A DNA stretch of 64,000 bases. It comes from TMED14 sp003507115. Lineage in GTDB: Bacteria > Bacteroidota > Bacteroidia > Flavobacteriales > Schleiferiaceae. The stretch covers positions 62,001 to 126,000 of the forward strand of contig CALSOH010000003.1 in assembly GCA_943787925.1 (NCBI GenBank). Direction: 5' to 3'. The position numbers were made by a program, and so were the translations under genes. Below the pieces are notes generated by a model. The model worked only from the letters and a program-made list of their open reading frames with translations, did not search any database and was not told where the DNA came from. This document shows positions 42,384 to 50,929 of this stretch, piece after piece. Numbering within the stretch: the first letter of the stretch is position 1; each line of letters starts with the position of its first letter.

Positions 42384-43787
42384 ATGAAAAACAGATATGT
42401 AGATCTAATCGAACAGACCTTCGACTTTCCTCAAGAGGAGTTCTATGTGGAAGAGGATCAATTGCACTGGCATGACATTCCTTTGATGGAATTAATCAAA
42501 CAGTACGGAACACCTTTGAAGGTGACCTATTTGCCCAAGATCTCGGAGAACATTCAGCGCGCCAAGCGCATGTTCAACGTGGCGATGGCAAAAGTGGACT
42601 ACCAGGGCAGCTACCACTTTTGTTACTGCACAAAGAGTTCACATTTCCAATTCGTCATGGAAGAGGCGCTCAAAAACCATATCCACTTGGAGACCTCTTC
42701 GGCCTTTGACATCAATTTGATTGAGGCATTGGAAGAGGAGGGCAAGATCACCAAAGACCAGTTTATCGTTTGCAACGGCTATAAGCGGGCTCAATACTTG
42801 GAAAATATCGCCCGCCTCATTAATGAGGGCTGGACCAATGTGATTCCCGTCATGGACAACAAGGAGGAACTCCCCATGTTGATTGACCAAATCCACAAGG
42901 GAACCGGTCCATTGAAAATTGGCATTCGGATCGCCGCCGAAGAAGAGCCCAAGTTTGAGTTCTACACCTCTCGCTTGGGTATTTCCTACAAGGATGTCCT
43001 TCCCATGTACAAGAACTACTTGATGGACCAAGAGAATGTGGAACTCAAGATGCTCCACTTCTTCATCAATACAGGCATCAATGACACCGCCTACTATTGG
43101 AACGAACTCCTCAAATGTGTCAACGTATACATCCAATTGAAGAAGATCTGCCCCACATTGGACTCTTTGAACATTGGCGGCGGGTTCCCCATCAAGAATA
43201 GTTTGAGCTTTGCCTACGACTATGAATACATGGCCGAGGAGATCATTGCGCAAATCAAGAACCAATGCGCGCAAGCCGGAATCCCTGAGCCGCACATCTT
43301 TACCGAGTTTGGAAGCTTCACGGTTGGAGAGAGTGGCGCCACGTTCTATTCCATCATGGGCGAGAAGAAGCAAAATGACCGCGAAAAGTGGTACATGATC
43401 GATTCGAGCTTCATGACCACCCTGCCTGATGCGTGGGCCATCAACAAGCGATTCATCATGCTGGCCATCAACAACTGGGAGACGCCCTATGAGCGGGTGC
43501 TCCTGGGCGGCCTAACCTGCGATTCGGACGACTACTACAATTCCGAGCAGCACTCCAATGCGATTTTCCTTCCGAAGTTTTCGAGCGAGGCGCCTACCCA
43601 GTACATCGGTTTCTTCAACACGGGCGCCTACCAGGAAAGCATCTCGGGCTACGGCGGCCTGCAACACTGCCTCATCCCGGCTCCTAAACATGTCGTCATT
43701 TCTCGGGATGAAGAGGGGGATTGGAATACCCGGTTGTTTGCCAAGGAGCAGTCCTATAAGAGCATGCTTAAAATTTTGGGCTACTAA
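42384..43787 (+). CDS. speA: biosynthetic arginine decarboxylase-like PLP enzyme (fold III)
   Basis: A 467-residue alanine-racemase-fold decarboxylase. The PLP lysine is K84 in CYCTKSSH, a glycine-rich phosphate site is LNIGGGFPIKN, and the catalytic cysteine motif is GGLTCDSDDYY. The sequence is of the short arginine decarboxylase type found in Bacteroidota (about 465 residues), not the roughly 630-residue E. coli SpeA; the product would be agmatine. Diaminopimelate or carboxynorspermidine decarboxylase are less likely from the motif spacing. Start at 42384 (MKNRYVDL); a GTG at 42360 falls in the promoter box. Followed by a DHS-like gene after 53 nt. Confidence 0.85.
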   Translation: MKNRYVDLIEQTFDFPQEEFYVEEDQLHWHDIPLMELIKQYGTPLKVTYLPKISENIQRAKRMFNVAMAKVDYQGSYHFCYCTKSSHFQFVMEEALKNHIHLETSSAFDINLIEALEEEGKITKDQFIVCNGYKRAQYLENIARLINEGWTNVIPVMDNKEELPMLIDQIHKGTGPLKIGIRIAAEEEPKFEFYTSRLGISYKDVLPMYKNYLMDQENVELKMLHFFINTGINDTAYYWNELLKCVNVYIQLKKICPTLDSLNIGGGFPIKNSLSFAYDYEYMAEEIIAQIKNQCAQAGIPEPHIFTEFGSFTVGESGATFYSIMGEKKQNDREKWYMIDSSFMTTLPDAWAINKRFIMLAINNWETPYERVLLGGLTCDSDDYYNSEQHSNAIFLPKFSSEAPTQYIGFFNTGAYQESISGYGGLQHCLIPAPKHVVISRDEEGDWNTRLFAKEQSYKSMLKILGY

Positions 43788-43840
43788 TCCGTCGAACGAG
43801 CCCTTTTCTGCCTTTATTTTTACCTCCCAACCCTGATATC

Positions 43841-44836
43841 ATGCGCGGTCCTATTTCCAATTTTATTGACTCTCATTATAAGCACTTTAATGCGGCCGCA
43901 CTCATGGACGCAGCAAAAGGCTATGAGGCCCACCTGACTTCGGGAGGCAAAATGATGGTCACCCTCGCCGGCGCCATGTCCACGGCCGAGTTGGGACGGT
44001 CTCTCGCTGAGATGATTCGGCAGGGCAAGATTGATATCATTTCGTGCACGGGGGCCAATCTGGAAGAGGACCTCATGAATTTGGTGGCGCATAGCCACTA
44101 CAAGCGTGTACCCCATTACCGCGATTTGACCCCCCAGGACGAGCGCGAGCTCTTGAATGCGGGCTTGAACCGCGTAACGGATACCTGCATTCCCGAAGAA
44201 GAAGCCTTCCGCAAACTGCAGCACCACATTCATGGATGTTGGTCGCGCGCAGAGGCCAAGGGAGAGCGGTACTTCCCCCACGAATACATGTATCAAATGA
44301 TTCGCCTTCCGGAATTTGCGGCCGAATACGACGAGGCCGTGAACCCGGCGAATTCGTGGATGCTGGCCGCTGCCGAGCGCAATTTGCCCATCATTGTTCC
44401 GGGCTGGGAGGACAGCACCATGGGCAACATCTTCGCCAGTTACTGCATCAAAGGAGAGCTCCAAGCGAGCACCATGAAGTCGGGCATTGAGTACATGGGC
44501 TATTTGGCTTCGTGGTACATCGAGAATTGCCGCAACCCCCAAAATTCGGATGCACCGAGTGTGGGCTTTTTCCAAATTGGCGGCGGCATTGCCGGGGACT
44601 TCCCTATTTGCGTCGTCCCCATGCTTTACCAGGACATGGAGATGGAAGACATCCCCTTCTGGGGCTATTTCTGCCAAATTTCTGATTCGACCACCTCATA
44701 CGGGTCCTATTCCGGCGCCGTTCCCAACGAAAAAATCACGTGGGGGAAATTGGATGCCGACACGCCAAAATTTATTGTGGAGTCGGATGCAACGATCGTT
44801 GCACCGCTTATTTTCGCTTGGGTATTAAAATGGTAA
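43841..44836 (+). CDS. deoxyhypusine synthase-like protein
   Basis: A 331-residue member of the deoxyhypusine synthase superfamily. It has the NAD-site segment IISCTGANLEEDL and the catalytic-lysine motif SGAVPNEKITWGKL (K303, matching the WGK lysine of eukaryotic enzymes), with IAGDFPIC nearby. Bacteria have no eIF5A to modify, so the family probably transfers an aminobutyl or related group to a small amine, as in homospermidine synthase. Next to an arginine decarboxylase, a role in making a longer polyamine from arginine-derived putrescine or agmatine is likely. The exact reaction is unknown. Confidence 0.88.
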   Translation: MRGPISNFIDSHYKHFNAAALMDAAKGYEAHLTSGGKMMVTLAGAMSTAELGRSLAEMIRQGKIDIISCTGANLEEDLMNLVAHSHYKRVPHYRDLTPQDERELLNAGLNRVTDTCIPEEEAFRKLQHHIHGCWSRAEAKGERYFPHEYMYQMIRLPEFAAEYDEAVNPANSWMLAAAERNLPIIVPGWEDSTMGNIFASYCIKGELQASTMKSGIEYMGYLASWYIENCRNPQNSDAPSVGFFQIGGGIAGDFPICVVPMLYQDMEMEDIPFWGYFCQISDSTTSYGSYSGAVPNEKITWGKLDADTPKFIVESDATIVAPLIFAWVLKW

Positions 44837-44843
44837 AAGCACC

Positions 44844-45146
44844 ATGGAAAAGCAGCGTTTAATCGTTGATTACAAAAACATCACACCGGAGCAACTCCAA
44901 ATCCTGACGGATAAGTACCCCGAAGGATTTGACCCGGATGACATGATTGTCTACAAGAATAGCGAGGGCAAAACCGTCCGAACGATTCCGCTGGAGACCG
45001 AAACCACCAAATACCTGTTCAAGGTATCCATCGAATTGGAGCGCCGTGCCCAAGCATTCTTGGACGACGAAGACGACCAAGAAGAGGTGGCCGACGAGGA
45101 TGCAGCGCCCGAGGCCGACGCTGTCGAAGAGACCGAGGAGGACTAA
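44844..45146 (+). CDS. conserved small acidic protein, unknown function
   Basis: A 100-residue cytosolic protein, 7 nt after the DHS-like gene. The first 70 residues look folded (LIVDYKNITPEQLQILTDKY, FDPDDMIVYKNSEGKTVRT, KYLFKVSIELERRAQ). The last 30 are almost entirely acidic and disordered (DDEDDQEEVADEDAAPEADA). Position suggests co-transcription with the polyamine genes, but I know of no function. Its stop overlaps the convergent dprA by 4 nt. Confidence 0.8.
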   Translation: MEKQRLIVDYKNITPEQLQILTDKYPEGFDPDDMIVYKNSEGKTVRTIPLETETTKYLFKVSIELERRAQAFLDDEDDQEEVADEDAAPEADAVEETEED

Positions 45147-46189
45147 GCCCGCGCATACCACCCGGACTGCACCTGCACTTCGCCCAACCACATCATTTCT
45201 GCTAAGGCGGCCAAACACTGGGGACTGCTCAATCCCGTTTGCCGTTCGATATCTCCAGTCCGCAGGGGCCCTGCGTGGAGCACGTCCCAGATGCGTTGAT
45301 GGGAGGCGGGCCCTTGGCTCTGCTTGGCCGCCTCCTTAAGGGCCGGCCATTGGAGTTCAACGGCCAGATCAGAGGGTTCCACCACTAACTGTGCGACCTG
45401 CCGTCGGATCAGGTCCAAGCATCCGTGACTGCGCACGTCGTTAAGGCGCCCCGGGAGGGCAAACACAGGCCGATCGTATTGATGCGCCAAATGAGCCGTG
45501 ATGCCCGCACCTGACTTGATGGCGGCCTCCACCACCCACACCCCGTCAGCCAATCCCGCGATGAGTCGATTTCGCCGCGGATAGGCCCCCGGATGAGGGC
45601 CGACGCCCACTGGCCATTCCGAAATCCACGCCCCACCCTGGGCCAAAATATCTTCGGCTAAGGCACGGTTCCCGGCAGGATGGGCGGTGTGTAGGCCATG
45701 TGCGAGCACCGCCCAGGTTGGGAGGCCTGCGCGCAGCGCGGCCTGGTGTGCCGCGGTGTCAATGCCGCGGGCAAGGCCACTGACAATGGTGCAGCCTTGC
45801 GGCGCAAGCCGCTGCACCCATTGCTGAGTCCATTGTAACCCTTGTGGGCTGGCTTCACGGGTCCCGACGATGGCCAAACTCCGCGCAGGGTTCAGCGAAG
45901 CCTGGCCCTTCACAAAGAGGAGGCAGGGGGCATCGGGAATGTGCCCGAGCCGCTCGGGGTAGTCGGGGGATTCCAAAGCGAGCGTGTGAATGCCCGAGGC
46001 GTCATGCTTTTCCATGAGGCGGCTGGCCTCTTGCACATAGCGATTCCATTCCGTGGTGCTGGGCCCAAGCGGGGCACGTCCGGCTAGCCAAGCTTCGGGC
46101 TCTGGGTAGGCCTGGAGGATTTCGCGGGCGCGCACGGGGCCAATCCCGGGCGTCAGACTCAGGGCGAGGGCAAAGTGAATTCGATCCAT
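45143..46189 (-). CDS. dprA: DNA-processing protein DprA
   Basis: A 348-residue protein. An N-terminal SAM/helix-hairpin region (LTPGIGPVRAREIL) is followed by the Rossmann-like DNA-binding core with SLAIVGTREASPQG, TIVSGLARGIDTAAHQAAL and SEWPVGVGPHPGAYPRRNRL. A C-terminal winged helix of the DprA type comes last. DprA loads RecA on single-stranded DNA during natural transformation. Many Bacteroidota keep it, and it does not by itself prove competence. Monocistronic. Confidence 0.93.
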   Translation of the reverse strand: MDRIHFALALSLTPGIGPVRAREILQAYPEPEAWLAGRAPLGPSTTEWNRYVQEASRLMEKHDASGIHTLALESPDYPERLGHIPDAPCLLFVKGQASLNPARSLAIVGTREASPQGLQWTQQWVQRLAPQGCTIVSGLARGIDTAAHQAALRAGLPTWAVLAHGLHTAHPAGNRALAEDILAQGGAWISEWPVGVGPHPGAYPRRNRLIAGLADGVWVVEAAIKSGAGITAHLAHQYDRPVFALPGRLNDVRSHGCLDLIRRQVAQLVVEPSDLAVELQWPALKEAAKQSQGPASHQRIWDVLHAGPLRTGDIERQTGLSSPQCLAALAEMMWLGEVQVQSGWYARA

Positions 46190-46258
46190 TCCCGCAAGGT
46201 GCCCAGAATTCGGGCCCCCAATCGGGTGCTCACGGATATACCCGTTTAGCTCGGGCGT

Positions 46259-47017
46259 TTACCCTTCGCGGTGCACGATGGTCGCGGAGGCCTGGGCCGT
46301 GGGGAGAATCAGGACATCGGCAATGTTCACGTGCGCGGGGGCCAAAATCATGTATTCCAACATATCCGCGATGTCTTCAGCGGTCAGCGGAGCCATATTT
46401 TGGTATACCTGATCCGCCTTGGCTCGGTCCCCATGGAAGCGCACCGTGGAAAACTCCGTATCCACCATGCCCGGACAGACTTGACTGACACGAATGCCGT
46501 AGCGCACCAAATCCATGCGCATGCTACGCGTCAGTCCATCCACGCCAAATTTGGTCGCGTTGTACACGTTTCCCTCCGGGTAGGACTCTTTCCCAGCAAT
46601 GCTCCCAATATTGATAATATGGCCCGAACGGCGAGCCACCATCCCAGGAGACACCGCCCGCGTGACATAGAGCAGGCCTTTTAAATTGGTATCAATCATG
46701 CGCTCCCAATCGTCCATGGAGGCTTCGTGGACGGGGTCCTTGCCCGAAGCCAGCCCCGCATTATTGAGGAGGACATCCACCGCCCGAAACCCCACGGGGA
46801 GGTCTGCCAAGGCCGCTTGAACCTGGTCGGCTACACGAATGTCCACGCATTGCAGATGCACGCGCTCGGCACATTCCGCTGGGAGAGCCTGACGCCATGC
46901 TTCCATGCGATCTAAACGCCGCGCCCAGGCGATGACTTGCCACCCTTTTAGGGCGAAACGGCGTGCCGTAGCTTCTCCAAATCCGGAACTTGCACCGGTA
47001 ACCAGAATGGTTTTCAT
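46259..47017 (-). CDS. SDR family NAD(P)-dependent oxidoreductase (YdfG-like)
   Basis: A 252-residue classical short-chain dehydrogenase. Cofactor motif TGASSGFGEA is at residues 6-15, NNAG near 89, a catalytic Ser in NIGSIAGKESYP and YNATK as the active-site Tyr/Lys. Basic residues RRLDR after the second strand indicate NADP. Sequence resembles YdfG, the serine/3-hydroxy-acid dehydrogenase group. It diverges from the TonB receptor gene with only about 25 bp between the start codons. Confidence 0.88.
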   Translation of the reverse strand: MKTILVTGASSGFGEATARRFALKGWQVIAWARRLDRMEAWRQALPAECAERVHLQCVDIRVADQVQAALADLPVGFRAVDVLLNNAGLASGKDPVHEASMDDWERMIDTNLKGLLYVTRAVSPGMVARRSGHIINIGSIAGKESYPEGNVYNATKFGVDGLTRSMRMDLVRYGIRVSQVCPGMVDTEFSTVRFHGDRAKADQVYQNMAPLTAEDIADMLEYMILAPAHVNIADVLILPTAQASATIVHREG

Positions 47018-47024
47018 ACTTTTC
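47017..47024 (+). promoter_or_regulatory. near-consensus -7 box for the TonB receptor gene
   Basis: TACTTTTC (one mismatch to TAnnTTTG), 18 nt before the ATG at 47043; it overlaps the start codon of the divergent SDR gene. Confidence 0.35.
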
Positions 47025-47042
47025 TATTTAAATGCCGAAGCC

Positions 47043-49121
47043 ATGATGGGTCTATCTTCTTTTTTCCTGTTCGCGAGCCTGTCTTCCGCCCCAACGGTGG
47101 GGCCGGATTCCACAGTTTTTTTGGAAACCACCGTGGTCACCGCGAACCGCACCGAACAGCGCCTTGAAAATACAACGGTCAGCGTGGATGTGCTGCCTCT
47201 GCGCGTACTCGAAGAAAAAGCAAACGCCCGCGTCGAACAAGTCATTCAAATGGCGCCGGGGGTAACGCTTCAAGATGGACAAGCCAACATTCGCTCGGGC
47301 AGTGGCTGGAGCCTGGGGGCTGGTTCGCGCGTGCTCATTTTGGTCGATGAACTGCCTGCCCTGAGTCCAGATGCGGGCGGGGTCCTGTGGAATGCCATGC
47401 CCATGGAGGCGGTGCAGCAAATGGAAGTATTGAAGGGCGCATCGTCCAGTCTGTATGGCAGTTCGGCCTTGAACGGGGTCATTCACCTGCGCACTTGGGA
47501 GCCGAGCACCGAGCAACGCGTCCGGGTCAGCACGATGATGGAAGTCTATGACCGACCCAAAATTCGCAGCCTCGGTTGGTGGGATGCCCCCCGGGCTCGG
47601 TCGGCCGTGCGCTTTGCCTTTTCCGACAGCTACGGCGCCAAAAATCAGCATGGCCTGGTCCTGCATGGCCAGCTTTTTGGGGACCAAGGCTACCAATATC
47701 TCGTCGGGGATCAATCCGCTCGGCTGCATGCCAAATACCGCTTTAAGCCCAACTCCAAACTGGAAATGGGCCTCCAAGGACAGGTTTGGAGGTCTGACCG
47801 CAGCTCGGCCTTGATTTGGGAAGACTTCCGGCTTGGGTATACCCCCTTGGATTCCTCGGCCACCCAAACGCAATCGGACCTTGCGGCCCTGACAGGCCAC
47901 CTGAAATACCGCCAAGGCCGCCAACTTCATACGCTGCGTGTTCGAGGCATGGGATATGCCAATGCGTCTGGGCTGGACAGCAATGACTACAGCAATGCCG
48001 GACAATCCCTCCATGCGGAATACCTCTGGCAATATTTCATGGAGCAGGGCTGGAACCTCTCCGCCGGGGCCCTTTTTATTGGAAGCGCCATGAATAGTCC
48101 TTTATTCAGTGGGGCCCATACGTCCCAAAATCAGGCGTTGTTTGCCCAAGTGGATAAATCCGCCGACCGCTGGGACCTCAGTGTGGGCCTGCGCTGGGAA
48201 TCCTTCGCCGTAGATGGCTCGTCGGATGCCCAACCGGTTCTCCGGCTCGGGGGACATTACCAGGTACGTGAAGGAACCCACCTACGCGCCTCGTGGGCTC
48301 AGGGCTACCGTTTTCCGTCCATTGCGGAGCGATTTAGCGCCTCTGCGGCGGGGGCCTTGCAAGTATTCCCGAGCCCCGGGATCCAGTCAGAGTCCGGATG
48401 GACAGCCGAATTGGGTATTCGCCAGGGGGTGAAGAAGGAGGGGACCCGTGCCGGGCTGCAAGGCTATTTGGATGCCGCATTTTTTTGGACGGAGTTCAAC
48501 CAAATGCTCGAATTCACCTTTGGTAAATGGGGGAATCTTCCTGGAACGACGCTCTCAAATTATGGGTTCACTTCCCTCAATGTGGGCCCCACGCGCATTA
48601 CGGGGTTGGAATTGACCGGAGGAGTCCGCAGCTACATCGGACCCGTAAAGGTGGAAGGCATGCTGGGCTACACCTATGCCTTGCCCATCGCTCTGGATCC
48701 AGCGGGGGTGTATGCGACCGATGCGGACGGTCAGGCCCTTTCCTACGAGAGCACCTCATTGGACCCCAGCCAAAATCTATTAAAGTACCGCTATGTGCAT
48801 AACGCCAAGGCGGATATCCAAGCTTCCTGGAAGGGGTGGACGTTGGGGAGTAGCCTGCGCTATAATTCCTTCATGGCGAACATCGATGCCATTTTTACGG
48901 ACCCCCTGATTGCGATTTTTGTCCCGGGGGTGGCGGATAGCCGTTACCAGCTAAATCAGGGAGATTTATTCTTGGATTTTCGATTGAATAAGCGCCTCAC
49001 AGAACGTTTTGTGCTCCAAGCTGGGGTGATCAATTCGCTGAACCGATTAGCCTCCCCGCGCCCGGCGTTGCTGGCAGAGCCTCGAACGGTTTCTCTCCAG
49101 CTCTCCTATGCATTGAATTGA
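47043..49121 (+). CDS. TonB-dependent outer-membrane receptor
   Basis: About 692 residues: signal peptide (MGLSSFFLFASLSSA), a TonB-box-like stretch, a plug domain (TTVVTANRTEQRLENTTVSV, SRVLILVDELPALSPDAGG, VEVLKGASSSLYGSSAL-like segment), then a 22-strand barrel ending VSLQLSYALN. The frame opens at 46905, but that region overlaps the divergent SDR start; I use 47043 (47046 also possible). It lacks an N-terminal carboxypeptidase-regulatory-like domain, so it is not SusC-type. The ligand (siderophore, cobalamin, other) cannot be told. A tRNA promoter follows at once. Confidence 0.9.
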   Translation: MMGLSSFFLFASLSSAPTVGPDSTVFLETTVVTANRTEQRLENTTVSVDVLPLRVLEEKANARVEQVIQMAPGVTLQDGQANIRSGSGWSLGAGSRVLILVDELPALSPDAGGVLWNAMPMEAVQQMEVLKGASSSLYGSSALNGVIHLRTWEPSTEQRVRVSTMMEVYDRPKIRSLGWWDAPRARSAVRFAFSDSYGAKNQHGLVLHGQLFGDQGYQYLVGDQSARLHAKYRFKPNSKLEMGLQGQVWRSDRSSALIWEDFRLGYTPLDSSATQTQSDLAALTGHLKYRQGRQLHTLRVRGMGYANASGLDSNDYSNAGQSLHAEYLWQYFMEQGWNLSAGALFIGSAMNSPLFSGAHTSQNQALFAQVDKSADRWDLSVGLRWESFAVDGSSDAQPVLRLGGHYQVREGTHLRASWAQGYRFPSIAERFSASAAGALQVFPSPGIQSESGWTAELGIRQGVKKEGTRAGLQGYLDAAFFWTEFNQMLEFTFGKWGNLPGTTLSNYGFTSLNVGPTRITGLELTGGVRSYIGPVKVEGMLGYTYALPIALDPAGVYATDADGQALSYESTSLDPSQNLLKYRYVHNAKADIQASWKGWTLGSSLRYNSFMANIDAIFTDPLIAIFVPGVADSRYQLNQGDLFLDFRLNKRLTERFVLQAGVINSLNRLASPRPALLAEPRTVSLQLSYALN

Positions 49122-49140
49122 TTTTTCCGTATATCTTTGC
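49114..49140 (+). promoter_or_regulatory. promoter of the tRNA-Ala gene
   Basis: TTG at 49114-49116, a 16-nt spacer, TATCTTTG at 49133-49140; the mature tRNA begins 10 nt later. It lies across the end of the TonB receptor gene and gives a local calibration for where transcripts start after the -7 box. Confidence 0.65.
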
Positions 49141-49147
49141 CGTCCAC

Positions 49148-49223
<76 letters not shown>

Positions 49224-49233
49224 CTTGATTCAA

Positions 49234-49263
49234 CCCTTCGCACGACCGTGCGGGGGGTTTTTT
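49234..49263 (+). terminator. intrinsic terminator after tRNA-Ala
   Basis: 10-bp stem CCCTTCGCAC / GTGCGGGGGG (two G-T pairs) with a GACC loop, followed by six T. Textbook structure. Confidence 0.85.
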
Positions 49264-49291
49264 CATTCTAGGGTGCGCGATTCGCTTCCCC

Positions 49292-50881
49292 TCATGGTTG
49301 GGCGACGATCAGCGGTACCGTGGTGCGCTGATCCGAAAAGGTCAATACCAGGTAATACATTCCGGGTGAGAGGTAGCGAATGTCCCATTCTGCGGTTCCC
49401 CGCGGCAGGAATGCGACTTGTTTTCCGCTTGGATGAAAGATTTGGCCAAAAAGGAAGCCATGGGATAGCGGTGAAGCGAGGAAAATTCGATCTTGGGCGG
49501 GGTTAGGGTACACAAAAAGTCCGGGCATATCCGTGTCAGGAACTGAGACTTGGGTCAGGGGTTTGGCTATGCTCAATGACTGTCCACAGGAATCTACCGT
49601 GGTGAGGGTTACGATATAGTTTAATCCAGGGATTATATAGGTTTTCGTCACAGTTTTCCCTACCCCCGTCGTATTGTCACCAAAACTCCATTGATACGAC
49701 TGTATGTTTCCTAGGCTTACCTGTGCATCAAACTGTACGGTCATCCCTTGGGCGTTGGTGGTGAGAATTTGGGCGGTGAATTCTGGGACTAAAACATCAC
49801 ATATGAAAAGGGTATCCACGGTGCTGCTTATCTCTCCACAACTATTTGACGTGCTTAGTTGAACGACATACACCCCACTTGACGCGTATGTGTGTGTGGG
49901 ATTCAGCGATGTGGAAGTTGCCCCATCGCCAAAAGACCAAGACGCATTGGTTAAGCCGGAACCTTGAGCTGTAAATGAAACGGTATTGCCTGTAATCGTC
50001 GAGGAAATAACGGGTTGTATCGGTGAACAAATTTGAATGGTCCCCTGAGATGAATCAATGCGGCCACAGTCGGACGTGGTTACCAGGTTAACCGTATAAG
50101 TTCCAGTAGAGGCATACGTATGGGTACTGGTCAGCCCTTGGCTAGAAGCACCGTCGCCAAAATACCAGAAATAGGTGTAATTCAGCTGAGGGCTTACCAC
50201 CGAGAAATTCCGTGTGAATCCGGATCCGTTATAGGAAAAGGGGGAAGAAAAACTTTGGCATGTGGTGTCTCTGATGGAAAATTCATCGAACCCCACTTTA
50301 AGATAGGCGTTTGATGCTCGATTTACCGTGAATTTAAAGCGCATGGTATCCGCTCGGAAGGGCTCGAGGTAAATATTCCTAGCGTCCCATGGAGAATTCT
50401 TTGATGTTTGAGATGAGGTGGATATGGTTTGAATGGAAAACCAACCATTTCCGGTATCGCAGTCAACAACGAATGAATTAAAACCACCTCCCCCGAAGGG
50501 CCCGTCATAAATGTGGGTATAAAACTCGACGGCTGGGGTGTCCAATGGCGCTATGTAGTACCTCGGGGTGATGAGTGAGGTACTCGATGGACCCGAACTG
50601 GGGGAAGTGTAGAGGTATTTCCCAGATCCCCCAACGCCAAAATTAGGCCCTGTCCAAGTGCCAGAGGTGCTGCCCACAAAAGGCGTCCAATAAAAGCCCG
50701 TCGTGTCGCTGCGGGACCAACAAGGGTCAAGCTGCCCAGGGTTGCCAAAAATAAGCGCACCAATTTGCCACTGGGAATCCTCAAAAGGCTCAAAACTCGG
50801 GGCGCTTTGGACCGTGCAAACGCTGTCCGGCGTGGCAGAATAGAAAAGACTAGATATACTCAGAAAGAGTGCGGTCAACAT
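49292..50881 (-). CDS. secreted PKD-domain protein with T9SS sorting domain
   Basis: A 529-residue exported protein. After the signal peptide comes a jellyroll/MAM-like region (residues about 25-220, with FGNPGQLDPCWSRS and VDCDTGNGWFSIQT). Three PKD domains follow, each with the WxFGDG pattern (WYFGDGASSQG, WSFGDGATSTS, WSFGDNTTGVG) and paired cysteines. Residues about 455-529 are a type A T9SS domain (FVYPNPAQDRIF, GMYYLVLTFSDQ). Probably a surface adhesin or binding protein. It is noticeably AT-richer than neighbouring genes. Monocistronic, transcribed towards the tRNA terminator. Confidence 0.85.
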   Translation of the reverse strand: MLTALFLSISSLFYSATPDSVCTVQSAPSFEPFEDSQWQIGALIFGNPGQLDPCWSRSDTTGFYWTPFVGSTSGTWTGPNFGVGGSGKYLYTSPSSGPSSTSLITPRYYIAPLDTPAVEFYTHIYDGPFGGGGFNSFVVDCDTGNGWFSIQTISTSSQTSKNSPWDARNIYLEPFRADTMRFKFTVNRASNAYLKVGFDEFSIRDTTCQSFSSPFSYNGSGFTRNFSVVSPQLNYTYFWYFGDGASSQGLTSTHTYASTGTYTVNLVTTSDCGRIDSSQGTIQICSPIQPVISSTITGNTVSFTAQGSGLTNASWSFGDGATSTSLNPTHTYASSGVYVVQLSTSNSCGEISSTVDTLFICDVLVPEFTAQILTTNAQGMTVQFDAQVSLGNIQSYQWSFGDNTTGVGKTVTKTYIIPGLNYIVTLTTVDSCGQSLSIAKPLTQVSVPDTDMPGLFVYPNPAQDRIFLASPLSHGFLFGQIFHPSGKQVAFLPRGTAEWDIRYLSPGMYYLVLTFSDQRTTVPLIVAQP

Positions 50882-50929
50882 GGGATGTGCAGAATGTACC
50901 CAATAGGAACAAGCACTTCCTAAATTGGT

